Shown here piece after piece: positions 21,436 to 30,881 of a stretch of DNA of 64,000 nt. Source of the DNA: Macrostomum hystrix (taxonomy: Eukaryota > Platyhelminthes > Macrostomidae); contig CATNEN010000001.1 of assembly GCA_950097015.1 (NCBI GenBank), positions 12,546,001 to 12,610,000 of the forward strand, given 5' to 3'. The notes under the pieces were generated by a model. That model ran no database searches. It worked only from the letters and a program-made list of their open reading frames with translations, and had not been told where the DNA came from. Each line of letters begins with the position of its first letter. The stretch's first letter is position 1. The position numbers and the translations under genes are program-made.

Positions 21436-21660
21436 CTAACCGCATGTGTTAGTTATAAACTTTGGCTTCCTTACTAGAACTCGGCCCTGATCTTCCAAGT
21501 TGGCTCCGGCCACCATTGAGCAGCCGAAGCCACTGCCAGACCGCAGCCTTTCTCCTTGCATCGCATCAGACACTCGGCGGCAGATCGTACATTGTTCTCA
21601 ACTAGAAGGCTGCTGCTAGTCCTCAAAAATAGCTGGTGCTGACGCAGCGTTGAAGTTTCC
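21436..21660 (-). pseudogene. Chimeric relic: PAN module joined to the glycine-rich 3' end
   Basis: On the minus strand the first half reads like exon 2 of the glycine-rich family (SLLVENNVRSAAECLMRC then KEKGCG, with the C-x3-C and GC spacing). It runs directly, with a change of frame, into GSGFGCSMVAGANLEDQGRV, which matches the end of exon 4 in the intact genes (CSGFGCESVAGAN then GRVLL). The rest of exon 2, exon 3 and most of exon 4 are missing, so this looks like one internal deletion. The frame runs on to a stop near 21436. A possible splice acceptor (ggactcag) lies just upstream at about 21660, next to a SINE. Confidence 0.7.
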
Positions 21661-21675
21661 TGAGTCCTGGCTAGC

Positions 21676-22018
21676 AGCGTCTGTAAGAGCGGTCTAAAGC
21701 ATTTGCCTCTCGCACCAAGGTATTTGAGCTCGATTCCGCGGCGAGGCCACATTAACTTGGGGCGCAGCCGCGGTAAGAAAGCTTGTGGCTTTTCGTGCAA
21801 TTTAAGCAACTGAGGGCCAACCTCCAAGGCACAGTGAGAGTGTACACTGCCTGACGATGAGAAAGTCAGGGCAGATGTACACACCTGTGTGAGCGTGTGC
21901 CTGGTTTCGGTATCTGTGTGCGTGTGTGCTCAGGAGTCAGCGAAATGGGCAGAATTGCCTCCTCGCTGGCTGCGGGTCTAGTGTCAATAAAAATTTTCCA
22001 TTGCCCGCAGCCCTCCTG
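21676..22018 (+). mobile_element. SINE family A, near full length
   Basis: tRNA-like head with an A-box remnant (gtaagagcggtctaa) and B box (gagctcgattccgcgg), then the standard body ending gcccgcagccctcctgcg. It directly abuts the chimeric relic. Confidence 0.85.
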
Positions 22019-22023
22019 CGATT

Positions 22024-22345
22024 AATATTATTATTGGCGGCGTGAGTACATTAGTCGGTCAGTATATTATTATTGGCGGCGTGAGTACATTAGTCGGTCA
22101 GTATATTATTATTGGCGGTGTGAGTACATTAGTCGGTCAGTATATTATTATTGGCGGCGTGAGTACATTAGTCGGTCAGTATATTATTATTGGCGGCGTG
22201 AGTACATTAGTCGGTCAGTATATTATTATTGGCGGTGTGAGTACATTAGTCGGTCAGTATATTATTATTGGCGGCGTGAGTACATTAGTCGGTCAGTATA
22301 TTATTATTGGCGGTGTGAGTACATTAGTCGGTCAGTATATTATTA
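22024..22345. repeat. 39-bp tandem array, 8 copies
   Basis: Unit containing ttattattggcggcgtgagt and acattagtcggtcagtata, nearly identical copies (ggc/ggt variation). It follows the SINE 3' end directly and keeps a frame open (STLVGQYIIIGGV), which is not taken as coding. Confidence 0.97.
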
Positions 22346-22419
22346 CTCACCGACTAATCGAAACAGCAGTACCGCAAAAACGGTTGATGGATGAATGGAA
22401 GATCGATGGATAGTTGTTG

Positions 22420-23480
22420 GTGTTTTAAGCTGGCGGCAAACTAGCTGTGGTGATTGACAAATATTTATTTTCAGAGGCCATGAAGCCAGGTATGTATCGG
22501 CTTTAGCGGGGACTGCATAACGAGTGTGATAACACTCCGAGTGTTTGTTTAGTGTCGACAAGTACTTGTCGGTAAACAGTCCAAAAAGCTTCATCTGAGA
22601 ATTCTGAGAATTAACTGACACGACTAATTGTGCTATCCTCAGCTGCTGAGTGTTTAAGCATCGCAAAATTAATTTAGAAAGCTTTCTGGGTTGCGAAAAA
22701 AAAATTATTCTGGAAACACATCAACTTTTGTTTGACTGTAAGCTTAAACATTTTCCAATGAACGAAAGCGATTTTCCTAACTACCTGCAATTTCATCTCA
22801 GACGCTTTTCCTTAATTGAATGTCACTGTCGGGATAACAATTAAGAATGGACTATATTTAATACTAAGTACTTTGTTTACCAGGCCGTAATTTATTTTAA
22901 CCATTTTGCTTTAAGTAAACAACCAAGCTTGTTTTTATTCGCGGTAATCGTTATAGTCGGTCTGTTGTTATGAATCTTTCTTTGTCCGGCACCACTAAGT
23001 AGATTTTTAACATCTAAAGGTAGGGGATCAATTTATATTTATTTATTAAATATATCTGAAACCACACTATATTATGTCGAGTTGCATTAGTAAAAGAAAT
23101 TAAGTTTCGTCGTCTACTTCCGTTTTTCCAATTTCAAAAAAATTTAAGGCTCGTTTACGTTATCTGCATCATTTGACTCGTTTTGGTTTGTATTTATTTT
23201 GCGTTCAATAAAATGGTCTACAAAATAATCTACAATCGTGTGTTCTAGTCTCATTTGATGACAGTATGAGCGAGACCTTACTGAAAACTACCAGCCTAAC
23301 TAACAATTCAGGCATGGACAGCTGTTGCTCTTAAGTATCCACTCGAAGGCGAAATCAAAGAGTTTTTCATACTCGATTGCGTTACATTTTAAAATGTTTC
23401 GTTTCGTAAAAAAATGTTTGACTTAGAACTACAAACATGCATTTTTTGACTTTCTCTGTAACTTCCACGCTTGTAGCCCT
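22420..23480. other. Spacer, no gene seen
   Basis: AT-rich sequence downstream of lectin gene D. Short frames only. No motif, repeat or element recognised. Confidence 0.5.
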
Positions 23481-23483
23481 TAT

Positions 23484-24899
23484 TCAGTCGATGTTCTGTG
23501 ACGCCATTGACCTTTTTTCAGGACCAGAGGTAACTGGAGAATATTGTTGACCGCTAAACCGACGTTCTACTAAATAAATAACTAACCGTCCACCAAAAAT
23601 CTCAACTTCACAAAGGGTCAAGGCGCTGAACAGCCTACTAGCAATGCGCACCCGACTGCCGAAGCCCGAGCAGTTGACGGTCAAGACCGAGAAGCTCGAA
23701 CTCCTGTCAACTCTGGCGCACTCAGCATCGTCAATGAGTACGGTGAAGTTGTTCAACCGCTCTGTGCAGCAGTCCTGCCTGTTGTAGATTCGAACTGACG
23801 AGATTCTGGACACCTGGGCGATTTCCGCTTCCCACCACTTGTTTACGTTCAAAAGTTCGTCAGTGTGAGTGCAGGAATCTGAGTAGTATACTTGGTTTGT
23901 GTTGCCATCGATCGCATTGGTGCAATACGCGCCCAGTACGGTGCTACTCTGGTTGCATCCGACAATTGGAAGCTTTGCACTCAGATCTGAAAATAACAGG
24001 TAGTGGCCTCTTTGTAATAAGTCGACGCTCTAACCACAAGGAGGTTGTATCCTTGATTAAAAGTCATATTTCAGAATCAACTTGAAAAAATTGTGTCCTT
24101 CAGCAAAACACTTAACTCTGCATTGCTTCAGTTCACCCAGTTAAATGGGTACTAGCATCGTCTAGGGTTATTGAGGGTGGGCATGGCGTCCCCCCAGTAC
24201 GCAGTACGCAGTACCAGCCTTCGGATGCGCCGCGCAATAGCTGCGGCTGTGCTTTCGGCTGTACATCTGGCCCAATTAGGGCAGGTGCAATCATGACTAT
24301 GATTTAAAAAATGCGCTTAAAGTTTCTAAACTGCATAATACGTTTTTTTGGCTTAACTTGTAATATATACGAGCTACGTGCACTTAAAACAATTTTTACA
24401 TTAAATAACGACCTTGACGAACCCCAGTTTCTTCGACGAAATGCATCTGCCCATGAAATAAGATCTCATTGAAATATGTAAATTCCTTTGCCATTTTAGC
24501 GAGCTACGCGGTTTTAAGAACAATTTTCCAAGCTTTTTTTCTAGAAATGTAACGCGGAATCGACTAACCATTGAACTTCGCTCTGGCAGTGTAAACTTTC
24601 ACCAGCTCGTCACTGTCAATCCAGGACATCGACTGCATGAACATCGTCCAGTTGAACAGTCGACACTCGGCTGTCCTCATCATCCAGTAGAAGCCAAAGC
24701 AGATGTCCAACTGGCTTGAGCATTGCAGAGAGCACTGCAAGTCTGTGCCGAGGTTCAGCACAGACCGGTAGTGGGCAGGCATGGTCGAGCTGCTCGATTC
24801 GTTTAAGAAAAATTGAAGCTTCAATACGGAGCCAGTTTGGGTCTCGGTTACTGCGACATTAGCCGCAACAACTAGAACAGATAGCCAGACTAAATGCAT
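23484..24899 (-). CDS. Secreted PAN-like plus fucolectin-domain protein, paralog D
   Basis: Two exons on the minus strand, 24899-24569 and 23986-23484, joined in phase 1 (donor GTTAGT, acceptor TTATTTTCAG), 277 residues. The N-terminus is a signal peptide (MHLVWLSVLVVAANVAV). A PAN/apple-like module follows: LQCSLQCSS, CFGFYW, AECRLFN. Exon 2 is an F5/8C domain of the fucolectin/tachylectin-4 type: WWEAEIAQVSRISSVRIYN, RQDCCTERL, CSGFGSRVRIAS, LCEVEIFG. The sugar-contact motif is H-X28-R-X-D-X4-R, two residues longer than the canonical H-X26 spacing, because of an insertion after SCTHTDE. The C-terminus has an extra 30 or so residues beyond the domain. It is the last of a head-to-tail minus-strand cluster. 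A secreted glycan-binding role is inferred from the domain. Confidence 0.85.
24001..24265 (+). mobile_element. SINE family B (V-type core), rearranged
   Basis: The core (gtgtccttcagcaaaacact, tgcattgcttcagttcaccc, ttaaatgggtac) reads on the plus strand from about 24085. The A-box segment next to it (gacgctctaaccacaaggag, 24017-24040) is in the opposite orientation, so the head is inverted or from a second copy. It lies in the intron of gene D. Confidence 0.65.
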
Positions 24900-24904
24900 C
24901 CAGA

Positions 24905-25490
24905 ATTGTATTATGTTCCTTACTTCTACTTCTATTACACTGTCAATTTATGGCTGGCTTAGACCTTGATAACTGAGCAGCTTGGGGCTGTTAATTTGAC
25001 AAAGTCTTGTGCCTGGAACTAACTAGCTCGTAGTGTGCTAAGCGCATCATTACTTGTCTCTGCAGCACTCCTTCTTTATTCTGCTCAAACAAAAAAAACT
25101 GTTAATGGCTTTCTCCAGGATGTAAGACAAACTTATTTACACTTCCATTTCCTGCTGTCTTCGTACTGAAGCCCTTTATCCACCAATGATTCCGTCAAAA
25201 AACTTTCTTCATTCATTTCCACGCGTCAGTCAAAAAAAAACGAGAAAAATATCCTAAACTGTTTTATGGGGTAGAGCATTAGCACAACTGCGTGAATTAT
25301 AAGCCTAAAATTTACATTGCAACGAGTTCGTTTTTAGATTTCCTTAAATATTGATTTGCTGGTTGAGAATAGCCCTTGTAAGACACAGGTTGCGATGTAC
25401 GAGTTTGAGATACAAATAACTTTTTTAAATTGCAAAAATTTGAATCTATTGGTTACAGATAATATATAGATATGTAGTGATTAACATGTA
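24905..25490. other. Spacer upstream of gene D, no gene seen
   Basis: AT-rich, presumably including the promoter of gene D. No TATA box stands out. Confidence 0.45.
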
Positions 25491-25496
25491 AACCTG

Positions 25497-25822
25497 GAGA
25501 ATGAGTGTCAGAGCGGTCTGACGCGTTTGCCTCTTGCATCAAGGTCCCTGAGCTCGATTCCGCGTCGAGGCCACATTCATTTTTGGCGCAGCCTCGGAGA
25601 GAAGGCTTGGGGGCTTGTCGTGCAATTTACGCCCTCGAGGGCCAACCTCAAAGGCACAGTGGGAGCGTACAATGCCCGAGGATGACAGATGTACACGCCT
25701 GTGTGAATGCGTGCCTGCGTACAGTATCTGTGTGCGTGTGTGCTCAGGAGTCAGCGAAATGGGCAGAATTGCCTCCTCGCTGGCTGCGGGTCTAGTGTCA
25801 CCAGAAAGCCCTCCTGCAGTTT
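25497..25822 (+). mobile_element. SINE family A, near full length
   Basis: Head with gtcagagcggtctgacgc (A box) and gagctcgattccgcg (B box), then the full body to agccctcctgcag. This is one of the two best copies. Confidence 0.87.
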
Positions 25823-26149
25823 ACGTGTAAACCTGAGAAGGGCCGCTCTACTTTGCAAATATATTTATTAACAATATCTTTTCGCTATAATTTTTCCATG
25901 CATACTTACTACAACCAAGGTAGAAGGAAAATTTGTTTAAGGCTCTGTTATGCGCGGTGAAAGCGAAATAACTATTCGATCAATAATCGTTAGATGTTAC
26001 ATTTAGTATGTTCTCAAAAGTAGGTTCTGTCTCCTACATATTCCGTGGTGCATATAGCTTCCGGACAACTAAACGTTTTATTCCTGTACGTTTTTCGCGG
26101 AAGTAACGAAACCAAACTAGATATCGTAGAACGTAGCAGTGGGCAATTT

Positions 26150-27128
26150 TTAGAGAATCTTCAGCAATACTCCAAAAATCTCAACCTCACAAAGGGTCAA
26201 GGCGCTGAACAGCCGACTAGCAATGCGCACTCGACTGCCGAAGCCCGAGCAGTTGACGGTCAACACCGAGAAGCTCGAACTCCTGTCAACTCTGGCGCAC
26301 TCAGCATCGTCAACGAGTACGGTGAAGTTGTTCAACCGCTCCTCGCAGCAGTCCTGTCTGTTGTAGATTCGAACTGACGTGATTCTGGACACCTGGGCGA
26401 TTTCCGCTTCCCACCAGTCCATCCGCTGTCCGCCAGTGTGAGTGCAAGAGCCCGAGAAGAACGCTGGCGTTGTGTCTCCGTCAACAGCGAGGCGGCACGA
26501 TGCATTATAGAGGGTAGTGCTCTGCTGGCAGTTCACGATTGGCAGCTTTGTTGCATTACCTGCGCCTCGAGGTTATCGAATTCGTTGGAATCGAAAGTGT
26601 TAACCGTTTAAAATTTCTAAAGCTTAAAATATAATCTGTGAGGTTGCACATAATGTACTCAAACTTCTCAGGGTTTCTGAAAATGTGTGTCAGGACAGAA
26701 CCTCACATGGTCGTTTTGGCCCATGGCTAAACAAAATCTCTGATCTCTCCCGTGTCTCATCTCTCCCGTGTCTCATCTCTCCAGTTTTTCTACTTACTAG
26801 AGAACAAGATGACATAGATGAGCTGAGCATTGGCGCTTGCTAGCCAGGCCTTGACATTAAAGTAAGCAGTTGCATTGAACAGTTGACAGACAGCCGCCCT
26901 CTGCACCCAGTAGAAACCGAAGCACATTGTAGACTTGGTTCCGCATTGTAGCGAGCAGTGCAGCTCGCTGCCAATGTCTGGTAGAGACAGGAAATGAGCT
27001 GGCGCTATGGACTCATTATATTTCTCTACAGAAAATATTCGCTTGTTGCTTGTGCTATCTTGCTCAGTAGCAGCTGCTGTCCCTGATATAACCAGGTGTA
27101 GGCAGACCGCATGTATCAAAGTCAGCAT
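26150..27128 (-). CDS. Secreted PAN-like plus fucolectin-domain protein, paralog E
   Basis: Two exons, 27128-26798 and 26559-26150, phase 1 (donor GTAAGT, acceptor GGCGCAG), 246 residues. Exon 1 is 331 nt, identical in length to that of paralog D. It starts with a signal peptide (MLTLIHAVCLHLVISGTAAA), then the PAN-like module (ELHCSLQCGT, CFGFYW, VCQLFN). Exon 2 is the fucolectin F5/8C domain with the exact fucose-binding motif H-X26-R-X-D-X4-R: H in SCTHTGG, then RQDCCEER. It also has CSGFGSRVRIAS and LCEVEIFG. The protein stops six codons after the domain. Exon 2 is almost identical to that of paralog D, while exon 1 is much more diverged, which suggests gene conversion of the lectin exon. 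The intron carries a short copy of the 16-bp unit of the hAT minisatellite. Confidence 0.88.
26742..26784. repeat. Short copy of the hAT-borne 16-bp repeat
   Basis: Two and a half copies of tctcccgtgtctcatc, the reverse complement of the 16-bp unit at 13670-14666. They lie in the intron of lectin gene E, about 15 bp from the exon 1 donor. Confidence 0.85.
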
Positions 27129-27134
27129 AGTGTC

Positions 27135-27460
27135 GATTAAACTTCTTTGTCTTTATGTTTCATAGGGACAAGTTTAGAAATTACTAATTTTATGTTAAAG
27201 CTGATGGCAAGTTTATAATTAAACTCCGAAGCTTTTAACGAACAGCAATTGTAAACTATTCAAACAAAGAGTTTTCTGTAGTTTTCTATTTTATTCAGCT
27301 TTTCCATTACGCCCATTAATTGACTCATACTTGCCTTTGGAGCAAACATTTAAGTGTGGAATGAACTCATCAGTTAATTTACTTTCCGGAATCATAAATT
27401 GAAGCAAATTTTGTGAAAAAAGTGTTAGAATAATTTTTTAATGGCAGTTATGCCCATTCC
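27135..27460. other. Spacer upstream of gene E, no gene seen
   Basis: AT-rich, presumably promoter sequence. Nothing specific recognised. Confidence 0.4.
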
Positions 27461-27469
27461 GGTCCTGAG

Positions 27470-27660
27470 CACACACTTACACAGTGTGAGTACATCTGCC
27501 TGAGTTTCTCATCGTCAGTCTCACTGTGCCTTGGAGGTTAGCACTAAATAGAGTAAATTGCACGACAAGCCCCTAAAGTCCGTGGCCTCGCCGTAGAATC
27601 GAACTCAGGCACCTTTGGTGCGAGATGCAAACGCGTTAACCAACTCTGCCACTAAAACCC
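27470..27660 (-). mobile_element. SINE family A, internally deleted
   Basis: Shares cctgagcacacacttacaca, gtacatctgcctgagtttct, attgcacgacaagcccc and the head complement aaacgcgttaaccaactctgcc. Several body blocks are missing. Confidence 0.8.
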
Positions 27661-27986
27661 GCCCAGATGCAAATCGGTGCAATTTCTGTAAGAAGTACTA
27701 TATAGACTACTGAAAAAGTAGAAAAGGAAAGACTATACTGTTAAAAATGTAAAGTAATAAAAGACTTACAAAGGCGGAGTAAAGCAGAGTGAACTTCGCA
27801 CAGACTAGAATAAACCAACATGCAACCAACCAAAATTTTGTTTTTCAGTTCGACACCCATTGGAGACAAAGGACTCAGAACTCGAGCAAGCTGTGTCACT
27901 TCTATTATCCATTCATTGAAACAATATTATTCAGCCGAAAAATATGAACAAGAAATCTGCAATCCATCATCACTCATTCACCAGTC

Positions 27987-28810
27987 TCAGCTGTTGCCAG
28001 GCAAGATCAGAGACCCACCGAACAACTCAACCTCGCACAGACTAAACAGTTCGCCAGTTTGAATCACAATCCTGACTCGGCTGCCGAAGCCGAAGCAGGC
28101 GAGCTGCAGGATCGAGAAACTCGCAGTTGAGTCGTGTCTGGCGCACTCTACTCCGTCCACTAGCACAATGAACTTGTTGAGTCTCTCTGGGCAGCAGTCA
28201 GCTCTGTTGTAGATGCGGATTGAAGATACGTACACTGCTTTAGTCAGCTCAGCCTGCCACCATTGTTCTGTGCCGATGTGCGTGTGCGTGCAGGAACCAA
28301 CAAAGAAATGCTGATCCCTGTTACCATCGAAGGCCCGGCTGCAGACACCATCCGCATATGTCGAAACTTGACTGCATCCGCTGATTGTAAGCGCAGATTC
28401 TGGAACGCCTTTAAATAGATTTTTGATATGCTTTTAATTTAACTCTCACAAATATATGTCACAATCATCATACCCATATAAGTATTAACGTAGATGTTTC
28501 TCGGCTCTTGAGTAGCCACCCAGTAGGCCTTTCTCAGGAATGCAGTTGCGTTGAACAGCCGGCAGCTGGCTTCTCTCGCCAGGCTGTAGAACCCGAAGCA
28601 AGGCCAGCTAGCCTGAGCTCGGCACAGCATTGAGCACAGAAGCTCATTGCCCGTCATTGGAACCGATGAGAAATGGGCTGGAACGAACCAGCTGGAAGAA
28701 TTGGTCAAGCTGAAGACGCGATGATTGGTACAGGTGCCGCAGGCGGAAATCTCAACGGCCAGAAGAATTACTAGTAGCCTCTTAAACCACTTCATCAGCG
28801 AGATTTGCAT
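27987..28810 (-). CDS. Secreted PAN-like plus fucolectin-domain protein, paralog F
   Basis: Two exons, 28810-28474 and 28399-27987, phase 1, separated by an intron of only 74 bp, 249 residues. The N-terminus has a hydrophobic signal (LLVILLAVEISACG) a few residues after the start. The PAN-like module reads ELLCSMLCRAQ, CFGFYS, SCRLFNATAF and ends PRNIYVN. Exon 2 is the fucolectin domain: EQWWQAEL, SSIRIYN, RADCCPERLNKF, CFGFGSRVRIV, LCEVELFGG. Counting from the first histidine of CTHTH, the motif is H-X26-R-X-D-X4-R, exact. The exon 1 ending PRNIY and the lectin exon are closest to paralog H at 60-61 kb, so F and H form a subgroup separate from D and E. A TATATA lies near 28950 on the minus-strand upstream side. 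Confidence 0.87.
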
Positions 28811-28829
28811 AGTTTTTTGTTAGAACGAG

Positions 28830-29518
28830 TGTAACAGCTTCTATTGCTTTGGCAATGATGAGCTAAGGCAATTCAACTTTGCTTTATAGAAGATACCTGC
28901 GATAAGCCTATACGTGAGGATGTGTTTTAGTTTGCTCTAGCTGAAAGCTATATATGGGCATGGATGGGCATCTGAAAATTATTTTCATTTGCTCAAATGC
29001 TATATAAATATTTTATTAGCAAGACAACAAATAGTTTTTTTCCTTTCCAAGAAAGATAAAAATTTGGATGAAATTTTAATTTAGAATGTGTTGGCTTTTT
29101 ATAGGTGGGCGTGAGTTTCATAAGCATATAGTGGGTAGATGCCATCTTTTAATGCTGCAATTTTGACAGAAATTGTTTCTTAAATGTTTTCAAACTATTG
29201 CATCGATTCTCTGGTAGTGCTACCTACCAGAGCAAGGGAAATATTGGAAATATGCCTGCATGGGAATATCTATACTTCCTGCGTCCCTCACTAAGCCAAT
29301 TAATTATTATAATTCATTTTTTGTTCAGCTTCTGGTTTGACTCCCATTCGTCTTATTAAAATATTCCAAGTAAATCCATTACTGTCCATTCTTCGCATAC
29401 GTATAAGTGTTGCACCTGATGTAGCCGACGAGTTTTGTGTTACCAAAGCAACCAGTCCGTAATTTCAAATAGAGAAGTAAGCAGCCACACATATTGATAG
29501 TAAACTGTTATAGTTTCT
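28830..29518. other. Spacer, no gene seen
   Basis: AT-rich. It includes the upstream region of gene F (agctatatatggg near 28947) and a short direct repeat (gggcatggatgggcat). No other feature. Confidence 0.45.
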
Positions 29519-29740
29519 AGAGGGTAATAGAACATCATTTGGTGACGGTAGACAGGCAGCCAGCGAGGAGGCAATTCTGCCTATTCCGCTGACTCCTGAC
29601 CACACACGCACGCAGATACCGGACACAGGTGTGTACATCTGAATTGAATTTTTCCCTGTCAAGCTCAAATGCAGTCGAGAACAGGAAGCTTGCCACGAGA
29701 GGCGAATGCGTTAGACCGTTCTGCCATTCCACACCAGCCA
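29519..29740 (-). mobile_element. SINE family A, deleted copy
   Basis: Left half normal (atcatttggtgacggtagac, gccagcgaggaggcaattct, gtgtacatctg). The centre is replaced, then a head remnant (gaggcgaatgcgttagac, ttctgccattcc). Confidence 0.7.
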
Positions 29741-29879
29741 GCCACCAATATAGGCGGATAAAACAGGGATCACACAATGCGGGGCAGAGTAGGACAGGTT
29801 TACCTACAGTCAGTCATAGCCACATGAGGTTGGCTTCACCTCTAGTCAGCTGATAGTGAACTGCTATTAATGCGTCGTT

Positions 29880-30170
29880 ACACATGGTGACATTCTCTAG
29901 TCTGCCATGTAAGGAATTCTCGTTATCTTCAATGAGCTTCACAATTAGTAAGCTATCGCTATCTCTATTATCGTATCTGGCGCACTCAATGCCATCGAGA
30001 GACAATGTGAAGTTGCTGAGCTATTTTCTCACCACTGGACCTCCCACCACCCGTACAAGCTGATGCTCCCAGTGTGGGTGCAGGAACCCGAGTTGCAGTT
30101 CTAACTATTGTTGCCATCAATAGCCAGGTGAGCTGTGTTAGAAACTTAGGTCGATGTCCTTGGGCCAAGT
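29880..30170 (-). pseudogene. Decayed lectin exon, paralog G
   Basis: On the minus strand the sequence reads AHLAIDGNN, stop, then NSGSCTHTGSISLYGWWEVQW. This matches the start of the fucolectin exon (LAVDGDTT, SGSCTHTGG, WWEAEI). The segment holding the RQDCC part of the motif is deleted. The frame then shifts into FTLSLDGIECARYD, matching FTVLVDDAECARVD. Two stops, a deletion and a frame change mean it cannot encode a working lectin. No PAN exon was found upstream, where a different tRNA-like element and the LINE follow. Confidence 0.75.
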
Positions 30171-30403
30171 CCATGGACTGAAAAGTTGTACATGCCCTTT
30201 TGGTGCGCAGTGCGAAGCTGTTAAAATCTACACAATATCTGATGCACATCCGCATCAAAATCGACTATGTTCTCAGCATCCCAGAGGAGAAGACTCCTTA
30301 GGCTGGTCGATGCGTTGGAGCATGTACTAGGGCAGAAGCAGATCTAGTGTAATGCTAAACAAGGGCTTGTGCCAACTTCAACAAAGCGTTGATGTCTGGT
30401 CGT

Positions 30404-30700
30404 TGGGGGCGAGTGGGTCAGCGGCTAACGTCGCTGCCTCGCACTCCAAAGGACGTTAGTTCGATTCACCCTTCAAGCCATGATTAATTTCGGGACTTGT
30501 TGGGGGGTTTGGACAGTAGCGACCGGCGGAGGTGCACCATTTTTCGTGCAATCAAAGCTTGAAATAATAGCTTCGCTCCTACCTTCTGTGTGCCTGTTCT
30601 GCGTAGTGTGAGTTGTGTGCGTTGGCGCTGGGGCGTGAGGCCTTGCGGGGGGGGTGGCTGGAGGGCGGGTGTACACCGCCGCGCGCTTTCTAGACTTCCG
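30404..30700 (+). mobile_element. tRNA-derived SINE-like element (family C)
   Basis: tRNA-like head with A box gtgggtcagcggctaacg and B box ttagttcgattcaccc, followed by a GC-rich body without coding content. The right boundary is unclear because the 3' region of the minus-strand LINE begins here. Confidence 0.55.
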
Positions 30701-30881
30701 TCAGCGCGATTGGATAAGTGTACACTCATCACCCGCCTCCCTTAAGGACTGATTTCTTATCAGCCTTCCGCCCCGGCTTGGTCTGCTCTGTGCGTGTGGG
30801 GCTGGGGTGGGGGACACTTCTTCTTCTTCTTCTGAATCCACCGTCCCCAAAGCTGCTACAGGCAGCGAGGAGGAGGAGCGC

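Noticed and set aside
22042-22413. 123-codon frame of GQYIIIGGV repeats
   Set aside because: It is the open frame of the 39-bp array and has no independent support.
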